Assembly (NCBI GenBank): GCA_004123355.1
Contig: SCHM01000001.1
Span: 10,922,193 to 10,986,192, forward strand
Length of the DNA: 64,000 nucleotides
Origin: Amphirosellinia nigrospora
Taxonomy: Eukaryota > Ascomycota > Sordariomycetes > Xylariales > Xylariaceae
Reading direction: 5' to 3'
The notes below the pieces were generated by a model. The model searched no databases, had not been told where the DNA came from, and worked only from the letters and a program-made list of their open reading frames with translations. Within the stretch, counting starts at the first letter, position 1. Every line of letters starts with the position of its first letter. The position numbers were made by a program, and so were the translations under genes. This document shows, piece by piece, positions 42,773-55,187 of the stretch.

Positions 42773-44959
42773 TCACGCAGACTTCCCGTGTTCCACGTGC
42801 GAAATGGCGATTTGATCCCGATATTGATCTAGGGCATCACCTTGGACATGCTCGGCAAATACGTCGACTTTAGTGGAAGCAAACTTCCGAGCACTAACCC
42901 TTTTCTCGAAGAGCAGGTCCAATTCGGCGAATGTACGCCCAGCAGGTTCCGGAACTCGGAAGTATGTGTAGATCAAGCAGAGAAAGCATGATCCCGCCTA
43001 GTCAAGCGTTAAAACTGTAGCTCGTGCAATTAGATTGTTACTTGACTTACCCAGAAAAATCCGGCATAATTGCCCCAGTCCCAAGCAGTCGGGTTGAGCA
43101 TATAAGGCGTAATAACGCCAGCAACGATACCTACGATGTTACTGATATTGGGTTAGCATGGCGCAACTCTTATGACAAGGCATAAGACCTACTATAGGAT
43201 TCGGCCAAGCACAACAGTTTTGATCTGTAAGCGCCTGGAAGAGAGCTCCGCAACCAAAGAATAGCATACAGTCAACTGATAGATCAAGGCCCAAACTAAT
43301 AAAATAGCCCCGGTGGCCAGTGAAGCTGCATTCCTATCCGGAGCCAAGCCGAGGAATCCTAGGATTAAGAGGATGACGAAAAGCGCGGCGAGGCCATAGA
43401 TATATAAAGTTCTAATAGTCGTTAGCACCGGACAGTCGCAAATGGCAGAGAATAGTCAACCTACCTCCGTCCAAATCCTAATGTGATCAGCGCCCAGGCG
43501 CCCACCACTCCAACGCTGTTGATTGCATACTGGCCGAGGGCAAAGTAATAAGCTTTGTCCTCACTCAATCCCGCCTGTTCAAGGAAATAGGTCGAATAGT
43601 TTGAAAAGGAGTTCCCGCTAAGATTCTGGATTGCCCAGCATGCGCAAACAATCTAAAGTAATCAGCCTACGACATTATCGCCAGCATATTAGCAGTCATA
43701 GCTTACCTCAGTGCGACGGAGATCGACTCCTTTGAAGCAATCCCAAAAACTAACGCCCTTGGTAATCTGCAGAAAATTAGCGAATGCTAAATCTCATAGC
43801 TCCAATGATAATACTCACTTTGGCTTCCAAAGCGGTAGTGTGTGCCATCATCGCAATTGTTTCATCTGCATCGAAATCTGTTTCCCGGTTCAAGCTCGTC
43901 AGGCGAAGCAAGGACTTTTTAGCTTCGTCCAATCGCCCATGACGAACTTGCCACCAAGGGCTTTCGGGTGCGAGGAAGATTCCAATGATTAAGGGCAGGG
44001 GCCAGATCCATTGAAGTGAATACGGCTATACAGGCTATCAGCATATCACAATATAGTAGGAAACGACAGGAACACTCACGATTCGATATGCCCACTCATC
44101 ATCTCGCCAGCGGTTCCCGACAATAGCACCGATACCGATCAGCTGCCCGAAGCCCCAGCAGGCGTTTATGTAAGTCGTCAAGTACCCACGCAGCGCTACG
44201 GGACAGACTTCGGAGGCATAGGTAATAGTAATTGTCTGAAAGACACCCCATGGGATACCGCAGAGAATTTCGGCTACTTGCAGGTGGATGACGTTTTGTG
44301 CTGTGAAGAAAATGGCCACGAAGCCGGCAAGCAGGGTCAAGCAGGCTATGACCGTATAGCGGTATCCAAAACGCTCAGATACATATCCGTTGATCAACAA
44401 ACCTAAAATCTCGCCCTAGAACGATTAGTTCGCGGTTAGCGTTGTTAACTTATTATTTCATCCGTTTCGAGGGAAACAATACAAGCAAAACCCTGCCACG
44501 AAAATACAACATAGAATTGAATAGGGTACCAGTTATTGAACTCACCACAACAGCACCATTGCTGAGCCCCGCTTGCCAAGCTGGTGAGACTTGGTAATCT
44601 ACATTACCCTCACGGGTTATGTACTGCTCTCCGTATTTTTTGTTGAATTGGGAGTTGCCGTAGAAGTTATTGATCAGGGAAACATCGTAACCCTCCATGA
44701 CAATGCATGTGGAGATGAGAATGCTCCATCCAATGGCCTTAGGGTAAAGCTTGATGCCCTGCAGCAGACTCATGTTATGCTCTTTCTCGGTAGCGAGACG
44801 AGCGTTGCGAATGAGGTCATTCATGGTGTTCTTCTCCTCAGACTCATCATTCTCCGCATATGCATTGGCCGGCCCTGGAGCCGCCTGCTGCACTGGAGAC
44901 AGCTTTTCATCGTCGTCTACAGCAGGATGGAAATTCTTCTCATCTGCACCCACTGCCAT
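42773..44959 (-). CDS. MFS sugar transporter (maltose permease type)
   Basis: Twelve-segment major-facilitator sugar/H+ symporter, plasma membrane. A ~70-residue hydrophilic N-terminus ([19 protein letters not shown]) precedes TM1 ([20 protein letters not shown]). Sugar-porter signatures follow: [76 protein letters not shown] and [18 protein letters not shown]. The C-terminal [20 protein letters not shown] matches the PESPW/PETKG series of the family. Six or so short introns interrupt it. The [20 protein letters not shown] block is typical of MAL61-like alpha-glucoside permeases. The regulator gene is divergent and a myo-inositol oxygenase lies beyond it, so another polyol substrate is possible. 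Confidence 0.9.
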
Positions 44960-46043
44960 CGTGTCTAATGTCCAGTAGCCGCGCGACTTAGGTTGGCTTA
45001 TTGTGGGCTTGCTGTCGTTAAACTAGATCACGAGATTTCCCCGAACCAAAGAACGAATTCTTTATTCGGTGAACTGGGAAAGAGGTCGTCTCCCAATGGC
45101 CTTTGAGTCGGAAAGCGATGGATATAAGGGGGCTGCACAAGAAAAGAATTGCTCGCCGCTGATTTGTCCGAACCCCAACACATCCTTGCTCTGACCATCC
45201 CCGTTCATCACGCTCGAGTGGAGTTATGCGGGGAAGAAGAACATTGGAAGGACAAGGACTGAGGAGGAGGATGGCCGACGAATCAGGCCTGGAAACCCGA
45301 ACCGGGTGGTTGGTCACGATGTCGGTTTCTTGGCTGAAGCTAGGCCAGAGCCGAGACTAACCAAGATTGTATTAAAGTTGGCTCTCTAGTCTAACCTTCA
45401 CCGCAGAATTTGATGGAATTCGCGTTGACTTCCAAAATTGCTCGATTTCGAACAAAATCCCGGCAGCTTAAGATACTAGTCCGTCATTAGCCCCATACAT
45501 GCCGAAGCTACAGTAACTCGCTAGAAACCGCAGGACGGCAGGTTTATCGGTACATGCCAGACAACAAGGACCAGCACCGCTCTTCGTGCCCGTCAGTGAC
45601 CCTCCACTGTTATGAGCATGGGAAGGACCCGTGATCTCTAGCAAAATCGGGGAATCTCTCATATCTCTCAACTTCTTTCGCCGGTTTTGTCCACGCACGT
45701 TTTGACGATATCTCAAGTAGTTGGAGTAGCTTTGGAGAAAAGCGATAATCCCAACGATCATCACAACGCCAAGCCTCTCTACGCTTGAGCCCACAATATC
45801 TCGATCGCTAATGTCGCAAATGCCCTCATCCAATCAGGCCGGCTATTAGCAACCCCATGGTACGTCTCTCAACATTGTTGCCTCTTAATTCTACTATGAT
45901 CACCTATGATGAAGGTCTAGTGTATCAATATCCGCGCTAGGAGCGGGTCACGAGTAATGACTATTCTCGGTTCAACTCACTTTCATAATAGCCAAAGCCC
46001 TGGCTGACAAACTACTCGCAATTGCTGATGCTTATGATAATAG
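44960..46043. other. Divergent upstream region, MFS transporter / Zn2Cys6 regulator
   Basis: About 1.1 kb. It must hold the first exon(s) of the regulator, including its first Cys pair, probably between 45810 and 46040, but I could not fix the boundaries. ATG codons at 45823 and 45861 (the latter followed by GTACGT) are candidates. Confidence 0.4.
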
Positions 46044-48173
46044 CGTAACATGTCGTGAAAATCACTTGAAATGTATGATATACCAATTCCTCTCTCAGAA
46101 ACAGTATAAGTTCTCACCGTGTGGAATCGACTAGGTGACCGTGACACTCCAAGATGTGGTCGATGTGTTCGCGCAGGTCGCGAGTGCAGACTATCCTTTA
46201 GGTTCAAGTCCAGCATAGGTAAATGATTACACTCTGTTTCCCGCAAGAGACCCTGGGATTTTAATACTTTCCTACAGGGACGAAATTCGGGAAGAGCCAG
46301 AAATGGATTCGGCCACCAAGAAGATGTAATTATCCCAACTCACCAGCGATCATTGAGAGAGACTGGATGCTAAGGATCATAATAGTGGTATACGTGGACG
46401 AAACTCAGTATTTGGTAGCAGGGAGTTCACTGGACAGCGACGTAGCCGAACACCACTTCTATGTCGATGAAGAGTATCCGGATGAACCAAAGTCACCTTC
46501 ACCAAGAGCTTCTACTTCAACATCGGATAATGTTCTAAGAGACAGACAGCTAGATCACTCACCGTCCAAGACAATCACACGGAAAACCACCCCTGAGAGT
46601 GACATTGTATATTCAAGATTAGATCCATTAGTGATTGGTGCTCGTTCGCACACCGAGCATCACCGGCATGGTTCCGACCCTAAAGGCCTACGGGCTATGC
46701 AACCTGCACAACAGAGACAGAGTTCGCACGTGCCCCCTCATAGGAGTATCCTCACCTCACATTTCTATGACACCGCTGCTTTGCCTCTCAAGGATCGAAC
46801 AGAGGCTGTTCTGTTTCGTCACTATATCCAGAAAATAGCCGTATGCGTAAGTACTATGTTCAAGTTAATGGATTATCCTCGCTTAACTACACTCACTAAT
46901 AGAGGAAGCAGCTGGACTGCTGTGATCCGCATCAGCATTTCGAGTTAATCGTGCCTGAACGAGCCAGCACATGTCATACTCTATTAAACGCAATATTAGC
47001 TATCGCAGCGAGACATCTTAGCCATACCACAGCTTTCGATCCGTTGGCATCAAACAGATATCATCAGGAGTGTCTCAAGTATCTCATTCCAATGATGAAT
47101 CACTCCTCTGCTGTCGCCGATGAAAATCTGTTTGCAGCAACGATTATCCTTCGCATGCTGGAGGAAATGGATGGTAAGGGGGCTGTTCGAACCATGTAGA
47201 CGCCATCCGCTAACGACGATGATAGGCTCTCTTACCGGACAAGATAATTATAGCCACCTGCTAGGCATTCACGCATTCGTTAATGCTGGAGACCAATATA
47301 TGGTGCCTGGGAGTTTAAGCGCAGCATCGTTTTGGGTAGGGCTTCGACAAGAGATATATATTGCGATCCTCACTCAGCAGCGTGTGAAACTTAACTTGAA
47401 TGACTGCATTGTGGATCGATCACTCGAGCCCGCAGAGGATTATACGTGGTCAAATCGTGCCATTATCCTCTTGGCAGATATTCTAAATGCCTGTTTCGGC
47501 GATTGCCCATTAACTGCCCAAAGATGGACCGCGCTTAATGATGCGGCCGAAAGCTGGACCCGAGCGAGGCCCCCTTCGTTCAACCCTTTCTTCTATAGAG
47601 AGGTAACGGAAACGGGGAGCTTTCCCGAAATTTGGCATGGGTCGAGTTGCCATAGTGAGTCACTGATCTCAACACACAACAATAGCTCATGCTAACAAAT
47701 CGGAATCAGTCCTTGGGATCCAACATCACCTCTTGGCCCAGCTGTTTCTAGTCCAATTTGACCCCACGATACCCCGTGTAGGCACAAGCCGCCGAGTGGC
47801 AATGCGGGAAATGACGGTAAGCTACGAATAGGACATGTGAAACCCGTCACATGCAGTGGCTAATCAAGAAAAGCAACGAATTGAGGCACTTATGCGAAAG
47901 CTATGCGGGCTTGGTATCAGCAACCAATGGACGCCCCCCGCCATGTTCACAGCTTGTATTGGTATCGCCATGTGTAAGTATCACATGATAAAGCCCCAGA
48001 AGCACCCGGTTAACAATGACTGTGATTAGTCGGAGACCATTTCAGTGAGAGAAGCGACCAGGAAGCGTTAGCAGAGTTCCTCAAGAAGACCGAGACGGCT
48101 CACGCACGACCCACGGCGGCGAATACAGCAGCAGTTGATGAAAGCATGGGGTTGGACAGATGCCGGTGATTGA
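46044..48173 (+). CDS. Zn2Cys6 transcription factor (5' end unresolved)
   Basis: Fungal binuclear-cluster regulator, nuclear. The Cys cluster is assembled across an intron (46073-46134): TCRENHLKC joins DRDTPRCGRCVRAGRECR, giving C-x6-C-x6-C-x2-C-x6-C. The very first Cys lies on an upstream exon I could not place. A Ser/Pro-rich linker follows (PDEPKSPSPRASTSTSD), then the fungal transcription-factor domain: AVLFRHYIQKIA, LNAILAIAARHLSHTT, YHQECLKYLIPMMNH, NLFAATIILRMLEEMD, SFWVGLRQEIYIAILTQQ and NRAIILLADILNACFGDCP. The C-terminus KAWGWTDAGD ends at TGA 48171-48173 after a probable single-base slip near 48120. Several short introns are present. Its position suggests control of the divergent MFS transporter and perhaps the downstream MIOX gene (inference). 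Confidence 0.8.
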
Positions 48174-48778
48174 ACGACTCTCTCGTCATGATCTTCGATC
48201 CCCAGTTGAGCGAGTGATATCACGCAGCCAAGGGAATTTCCTAGTTTACAATCTTGAGGAAGCACCGGGAGCGGTATCACGTCTCGTCTGCATCGATCTA
48301 GTCGCACAAAGCGCCACAAAAATCTTGGCCTGCGAAGTTAATAGGGTATCGAGTCTCGTGTTCTGCAGATTCTGATCGGATGCAAGCCGAGCAATGCGTT
48401 GCGGCGAATGTATCAACTCAGTCGGTAATTATCACCTCTGGCCAACTTGTATAAACCACTCAACAGATTCCGGCCCACCGTGGTGGAGTTAGGGTATTTA
48501 TAGTCTTCGCCCAAAAACCGTCCTGGCCTGGTAAGTGTCGGCGAATTTCACCTAATTGGTCTATTGACTTTTGCGTCACTGGGTCGTCGGTGGAGCGCGA
48601 GGTCACTTACACATCACTCCGCATTGATGTGTTGAGATTTTATATCAAGCGGAGGACCTCGACTTCTCGAGAATTTTCTACTCGGTACTAAACCATACCA
48701 ATTCATCATCAAAAGGTCGTTCAGTCCTATTTCTCATATCGTATCGCTAGGAATCGCAGTAACTGCATTGAGACCACA
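48174..48778. other. Intergenic, 605 bp, promoter of MIOX
   Basis: Upstream of the inositol oxygenase gene. It contains CGG triplets that might bind Zn2Cys6 factors, but spacing does not allow a firm call. Confidence 0.4.
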
Positions 48779-49711
48779 ATGGCGCCAGGCGTTCTAGTTG
48801 ACGAGACCATCAACCGTGATGGTCTGGAATTGGAGACGACTTCAGACAACATTGACAATGTCAATGTTCTGAAAGACCAACTGAAGAAGCAGCAAGGATG
48901 GGACACCAAGTCCAAGTTCGATGCTGAGAAGGACAAAACCCAATTCAGGCAGTACGAAGACGCCTGTGACCGAGTCAAGGCCTTCTACAAAGAGCAACAC
49001 ACCAAGCAGACAGTTGCCTACAACTTGAAAGTACGAAACAACCTGAGGTTTCAGAAACGGGAGGAGATGACCATCTGGGAGGCTATGGAAAAGCTCAATA
49101 CCCTGATCGATGAATCCGACCCAGACACGAGCTTGTCCCAGATTCAGCACCTCCTCCAGTCCGCCGAAGCTATCCGTAAAGACGGCAAGCCTCGGTGGAT
49201 GCAGCTCACCGGCCTGGTCCACGACCTAGGAAAGCTCCTATTCTTCTACGGGTCTGAGGGTCAATGGGACGTTGTTGGCGACACGTTCCCAGTCGGCTGT
49301 GCCTTTGACGAGCGTATCATCTACCCCGGCTCTTTCTGCGACAACCCTGACAGCAAGGACGCGATCTACAGCACCAAGTACGGCATCTACTCCCCGGGTT
49401 GTGGTCTGGATAACATCATGCTGTCATGGGGTCACGACGAGTATCTCTACAACATCGTCAAAGACCAGTCTACTCTGCCTGCCGAGGCGCTAGCTATGAT
49501 CCGCTACCACTCCTTCTACCCTTGGCATAAGGAAGGCGCTTATCGTGAGTTCATGAACGAGCACGACGAGAAGATGTTGGAGGCTGTTCGCGCTTTCAAC
49601 CCATACGACCTATATAGCAAGAGTGACGGCCTCCCTGACATTGAAGAGCTCAAGCCTTACTATCTCGAGCTCATTGATGAGTTCTTCCCTCAGAAGGTCA
49701 TCAGATGGTAG
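48779..49711 (+). CDS. myo-Inositol oxygenase (MIOX)
   Basis: Intact, intronless 310-codon gene for the di-iron enzyme that cleaves myo-inositol to D-glucuronate, cytosolic. Landmarks of the HD-like fold: FRQYEDACDRVKAFYKEQHT, LQSAEAIRKDGKPRWMQLTG, the iron-binding LVHDLGKLLFFYG, GDTFPVGCAFDERIIYPGSF, the substrate region YSPGCGLDNIMLSWGHDEY, and MIRYHSFYPWHKEGAYREFM with further metal His residues. The tail is NPYDLYSKSDGLPDIEELKP...FPQKVIRW. Length and order match animal and fungal MIOX. No frame break. With the transporter and regulator next to it, it may form a small inositol-uptake and oxidation group. Confidence 0.95.
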   Translation: MAPGVLVDETINRDGLELETTSDNIDNVNVLKDQLKKQQGWDTKSKFDAEKDKTQFRQYEDACDRVKAFYKEQHTKQTVAYNLKVRNNLRFQKREEMTIWEAMEKLNTLIDESDPDTSLSQIQHLLQSAEAIRKDGKPRWMQLTGLVHDLGKLLFFYGSEGQWDVVGDTFPVGCAFDERIIYPGSFCDNPDSKDAIYSTKYGIYSPGCGLDNIMLSWGHDEYLYNIVKDQSTLPAEALAMIRYHSFYPWHKEGAYREFMNEHDEKMLEAVRAFNPYDLYSKSDGLPDIEELKPYYLELIDEFFPQKVIRW

Positions 49712-50035
49712 ATGCACCCGCATCTAATTGTTAAGACTGTAGGATTTGCATAGAAATTGGTTACGAAATTATGGGATTAATGATTAGGCAAAGGAGTTGG
49801 TTGAACACATTCTGTATCGTTTATGAAGAGCGCTTGACTTGAAGGGTATGAGGGTCTAAAAATTCTATGACTACATGACAGTATCGCTGGAAAGTGATAC
49901 ATAAGAAGAACAGGAAGTTGAGGTGTCACAGACTTAACCCCAATCTCTACAATCTGAGACGAAGGTTGAATTATAAAGAAATAAAGTGATATTACAAGAA
50001 AAACACAATGGAGACTGAAAGAAGACGCCGGCCCG
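49712..50035. other. Intergenic, 324 bp, between convergent genes
   Basis: 3' flanks of MIOX and of the WSC protein gene. No gene supported. Confidence 0.5.
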
Positions 50036-51990
50036 TTACAACATGTGGGTATCGCCATCGTAGTTCTCACAGTCGGAAGAACTGGAACACTTCGTGTAGA
50101 CAGAAATACGCGCCGAGCCACCACAAAACTCGTTCGGATCGCCTGCGCACGGCATAGGGCAGTCGCCCATTGTACCGTTTGTCGGCATACGATCCTGGGA
50201 CACTGTTCCCGCAGAAGCACTGCGATGCAAATTCGAGGCCGGCATATTTGTAGCCCTTGCCGTCGCATGCCAAGATGCATCTCGACCGTCATATCGGGCT
50301 GATCGAGAGACACATCAGGCAGCGTACGGCTCTGTCCTGCCGGATCTTTAGCACATGCGACGTATTTCCAGCCCAGCTTGTGGGTTACATCTGTGAAGGG
50401 GAGTATCGGATCGCCAATCTGGTTTATGGCGCTGCAGTTGGATTGCTGCACCGCAGGCTCGGGGCCGGATTCAATGGGGTTGCAACCCGGCAAAGCTGGG
50501 AGAACACCGTCGACGGCCTCATGGACGCGGGGAAGAACCTTGCAAGCGGCCATATCGTCGTCGTCACGCAATTTGAAGACAGCACAATCTTCGATCTGAC
50601 CGCTTGCCGCGTTGCACTCATTGATTGCTTTTTGAAGAGTTGGGATATCCCATCCATTGAAAAAGTCACCATGGTACCCAAATCCTCTGTCGTCTCTGAA
50701 CTTTTAGTTAGCATCGTGTATACTCATATATTTTGAAGGCTCAAGACATAGGAGACATGAGCTGTGTGATTACTTACCCGGTCGATAACACAAAAGGCTG
50801 CTTATCACCATACCACATGTCTTTGAAATCATCCACGCTCCAATTGACTTCGTAGAAGAGAGTGATGAAGCGCTTCGGGTGAGAGTCTGGACACGGTCCA
50901 TTATCGAGACCGCTGGGGTAGGCCATACTATAAAGTTAAAGATGTTAGAAGCTACCTCTCATAGCAAAGATGCGACTTATTCTTGGTCGGTTGGGAACAT
51001 TCAATAAAGGGCAAGGAGCTTTTTGGGCAGGATTCTTCACCAAAATTGAAACAAATGAAACTAGAAAACGTACTGGCTCGTGATCCGGTGAATCCAAATT
51101 TTTCCATCCCAGCATGAGGGCATGGTCAATTGCGCCCTTAGACCGCCAGGGCAATTTGTTTTGGGCAGTTCAAAAGTAGCTGGGCCTTCGGTTCCAAGGC
51201 ATACGAAGGAGACGGCGCGTTGCTCCAGGGTGTCTGTGAAGTTACGGTTGCTTGGGGTCCCAGCGATCATACGGAAGTCCTTTGGAAAGGCGATGAGACC
51301 TTCCGCTGCGTCGGGTCTTTGGGATCTGTGCGTTGCCTGCTCGGAAGTTTAGTCTTTCAGAGCTGCAGGTCGTTTTTAGTTCAGGATGGCCTCACAAGTA
51401 GTAGATCAATGCACCTCCGGTCTGCTTCACGGGATGAAACTGCCGTTTTCTGCGTGATAATACAAACCAGGCACCTAAATACGTGGGGTTAGTTATCGGT
51501 ATTTCGAGGTTCTTTTTGAAGTATTCGAATATCCTAGACATATCCTTGCCAACAAAGCAAAGCATGTGCTCTAGATTTGCGAAAATCATAACACCGAAGA
51601 ACTACTTACCCAGTAACTCGACATATCTTGGACAGCTTTGCACGAAGAGCATGTCGCACTCTGCGTATCAGCATAAGTCATGCTGAAATTAAAAGCGTTG
51701 GAACCCATGATGGTAACTGTAGGAAATTAAGGGGTTAGCAGCTACCGTTTATAGCGAAAGTTGACTCGTAAATAAGGCATTTTGGAGGTATGGATGAGGA
51801 TATGCCGTAGAGAAACAGAAAATCTGCCAACTTGAGGAATACATGGCTTGGAAATACTAACTGGACGTGTTGGGAGACAACATTGGGTTCCATTATCGGG
51901 TCGGCGCGCTGAACCACCACCGGGGAGGAACATGGCAACCGCCAAAAGGCATCAGCCCGAGCAGCAAGAGCTGCGAATCCAATGAAAGCT
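50036..51990 (-). CDS. Secreted DUF1996 and WSC-domain protein
   Basis: Fungal secreted protein with an N-terminal DUF1996 domain and a C-terminal WSC (Cys-rich carbohydrate-binding) domain. The hydrophobic leader AFIGFAALAARADAFWRLPC is followed by CSSPVVVQRADPIMEPN, then TIMGSNAFNFSMTYADTQSA, DFRMIAGTPSNRNFTDTLEQ, VSFVCLGTEGPATFELPKTN, AYPSGLDNGPCPDSHPKRF and RDDRGFGYHGDFFNGWDIP, all typical of DUF1996. The WSC part has YKYAGLEFASQCFCGNSVP, MPCAGDPNEFCGGSARISVY and ends near SDCENYDGDTHML. Several introns and frame slips occur, and the start codon before AFIGF could not be identified, so the 5' end is approximate. Confidence 0.8.
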
Positions 51991-53277
51991 TTGTATAAGT
52001 ATTGTGTAACATTACGAGATAAATTTTGCTAATATGAGAAACGAAATGCGAACGTGGTCGCGGAATTGCGGCCTAGATCACCGCATCTTTAATTATAGAT
52101 GTATGTTTTAAGATCTAAGACACGAAGCCAATAGAATAGCTTTGTAGATTTGCCATTGGTCTTTCGCACGTGGATTAATGAACGCTTTTGAATAAATTAC
52201 ACGATGTACACAAAGGGCAACAAAGCCCACTCCACAGCGGCGAATGTTTCTCAGCCAATAGATTCAACTTGAAACGCCTCAAGCGCTAAATTTCCGTGCC
52301 ACAGGTTTCAAAATACCAACGTGTTGATAGCATAATAGTCGGAAATTTGATTGGCTCATACTTTGTAGTTACCGCCTTAGGTGGTCATGAGTATTATGTT
52401 TGATATCCATTATTCATCAACCATATTCATCTATAAGTCGCACAACAATCACCTCTCGTTGGAACGGTGTACTTCGTTTCACGAATTCATGGCACCTGAT
52501 TTTCATCCATGAACTTTCAAGAGAAATTTGGAGGTTTCCCAACTTGACGTGGGTACGCAACCCTCAGCTTGTATAGTCGTGCATTTCAATGATAAGACCA
52601 GTCTAAGCCACAAATATACTAAACATGATACGAGATGCATGCTTTATCAGAAAGAGCCATGCCATGAGTCACATGTTGACATGTATACGGGAAGTCTCGT
52701 TGGCTACGTCCGTGCACCCGTGCCTCGGTACACTGACTTTTACAATCTTGCACAATCAGTATTGAACTATATGATGACTCAAGGTGGTGAACTTCTGTTT
52801 TCCTATCGGCGCTTCGGGTTCACGGTATTGAGGAAACCGAAATTGTTGAGTCTTTGGGACACTCCTTCTTGTGAGAAGAATATATTCCATCCGTATTCGA
52901 TGGCAAGCTATGCATTGAAGATGACAATATCTGGAAAGAAAATGATTGGCCTAAGCCCCGTCGTTTCATCCCTTAGATTCTTAACTCTTGACAGCTATTG
53001 TATGCTTCGTAATAGCTTTCACATACAGCACCCAAAACATAGGTACCATTAACTCTATACATTACTTTATCAGCCGTTTTAAACAACGTTGGGCTAGTTA
53101 TCTTCTCAAATAACTACTGTGCCCCCATCAGGCCCTCAACAGTATATCTACAAAGGCCACCTAATGGGGGAGTCCACGCGGAAACAATGTCATGTTGTTC
53201 TGCCTATGGCGAAAACCTCACACTAGGACCATTGCTAGCTCCATCATCATCATTCAATTCGGCGCACTATGTTGCAA
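51991..53277. other. Intergenic, 1.29 kb
   Basis: Between the WSC gene and the kinase gene. A ~140-codon ATG-initiated open frame lies at about 52630-53052 (plus), but it shows no family resemblance. Low confidence as a gene. Confidence 0.4.
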
Positions 53278-55187
53278 CTATTTGGCAGCTATTCTAGTTT
53301 GATAAATATCAGGGCGTTGTACCTGTAGTTCTTTCGTGATCTCTTCCGGTTTGATACGAGTTTCTGGGTTAAGTACCAGCATCTTTTTAACGAGGCTGTG
53401 CAGTTGATTGCTCTCGTCCAGCTCTTCTTTTGCAAGGGTTTGAACAACACCTATCCATTCCCTCATCTTCTTATTCGCTACTGATGATGGGTCGCTGGCA
53501 TGCTTAATCAGCCAACCTGCTCCCGGCACATCTGGCAAAGGTAAACGGCGTAGCAAGTAGAGCATGACAATACCTAGCGCCCAAACATCCTCTGATCGCA
53601 GGCGTTGACCTTTGGTATTCAAGTATTCCGGCCCTACGTACCAAGGACTACCGCCGTAGTGACGTTGCGAGCTCTCTTTGCATCCGAGTCCAAAATCAAT
53701 AAGAAATGCGCAGCCAGTCTTCGTACAATACAGGATATTGGCGGGCTTGATGTCGTGGTGGACAATGCTCCGTTCACTCAAATATGACAGCGCCCGCGCC
53801 ATATCACGGATACGGACAGCATCCTGTTCATCTCCAAGGAAGAAATAACCTTTTCTGTCGTGCCGTCTTTGGTGAGCAAGATCTTTGGCATCTATATATT
53901 CAGATAAATGACGCTAAAGCGAGCATCCGCCCCAACAACTGGAACGATCGCATCCTAATCATGTTAGCGTTCAATTCCATTCGCGATTTAACATATACTT
54001 ACACAATCGAGTTGTTTGTGTAAGTCGTACTCCCGCTGCCAGGCCTTACTGCGTGATATAGCGCTGTCTCCCTTAATGAATTTGACCACAACGCTAAGTT
54101 CAGGGTACAAAGAAACACTGGCCAAGTAAACAGAGGAGATGAGGGTGTTATGGTCAGTGTGCTTTTTTAGGCGGCGGATCCGATATTCCTCCTTTCTATC
54201 CGTAGCCACTACGACTAATTCGCCGGCCTTCACATCGCCAAGGTTATTAATGATCCCGCTTAGCGATAAGTTCATCGGTGCCGAAACCTTTGTGTGATTC
54301 TCATCATCCTCGTCCAATTCGTCACTCGGGTACATTCTTTTAGTCCCGGAAATTGTACCGGGATTGGCTATGTTGATAACTGAGAGAGAATATGTCCTCG
54401 GATAGATCATGAGCTGAAAGGCAGGGAGGCCATTGCTTGCATGTTGGCGAACAACCCAGGCCCCGGGCCTTAATATAAGGTCATCGAGTGGTTTGACGAC
54501 GTTACTTTTCGAAGTACCGTCTTTGGTAACTTCAGCTATCATAATCGGTCCATAAAGCTGGCAATTTTGTATTGTGATAGAGTCTCCTTCTGTATCATAG
54601 ACTAGACGACAGCACACTGGCTTATAAATGCAATAATTCGCCCTCTCTGGGCCTTGCGTAATAGCAATGCACTCTATGGTGGTGTCAAGGTGAGGGGGGG
54701 AGGCCGACTGGCGACGAAGATACTGACGGCGGCCCCCTTCCCCAGACCGGAAGGCAGCTGGGTCCCCTGGCTGAATCAGAAGCCTGCATTTGGGGTTGGG
54801 CGTTTCTATTTCGGTAATAGGGACGCTGAACTGATCTTGGCTGGACGCTTGCGAGGCTATTTTGTTATGAATGTCCCCGGGCGAGTGAGGGACGGATGGC
54901 AGGTGTAGGCGTCGTTCCTCGTTGGGGTTTTTCAGGAGGCCTGAGGGTGGTTGTAGATACCGCTCCATAAAGCCCTCCGAATGACGGATAGTTGGTTCCT
55001 CGCTAGGTTCTTTCGAGAGGCCGGAGGGCGGTTGTAGATACCGCTCCATAAAGCCCTCCGAATGACGGATAGTTGGTTCCTCGCTAGGTTCTTCCGGGAG
55101 GCCGGAGGGCAGTTGTAGATACCGCTCCATAAATCCCTCCGAATACGGGTTTGTTGGCTCCTCGGTGTCCTCGAGATCGACAGACAT
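53278..55187 (-). CDS. Serine/threonine protein kinase with N-terminal 27-residue repeats
   Basis: Eukaryotic protein kinase. The N-terminus (MSVDLEDTEEPTNPYSEGFM) carries three tandem copies of a 27-residue unit (EEPT...SEGFMERYLQ.PSGL). Next comes a beta-rich region (CIYKPVCCRLVYDTEGDS, ITIQNCQLYGPIMIAEV, LILRPGAWVVRQHASNGLP) of the length and position of an FHA-like module. The kinase domain follows: LSVVVKFIKGDS (the Lys in VVVKF is the likely ATP-binding one), the catalytic loop IVHHDIKPANILYC (HHD in place of HRD), DFGLGCKES, GGSPWYVGPEYLN and DVWALGIVMLYLL. The C-terminus is LVLNPETRIKPEEI. A 48-bp intron lies at 53955-54002 and one base appears lost near 53905. HHD instead of HRD is seen in some fungal kinases and may still be active. 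Confidence 0.85.
54914..55165 (-). repeat. In-frame 81-bp tandem repeat, three units
   Basis: Three consecutive 81-base units within the kinase gene. Units 2 and 3 are nearly identical (EEPTIRHSEGFMERYLQPPS in both), and unit 1 differs at a few codons. Being exactly 27 codons, copy-number changes would keep the frame. Confidence 0.85.

Noticed and set aside
52630-53052. Open frame of ~140 codons as a gene
   Set aside because: No domain, no recognisable conserved blocks, and it lies in an AT-rich intergenic region.
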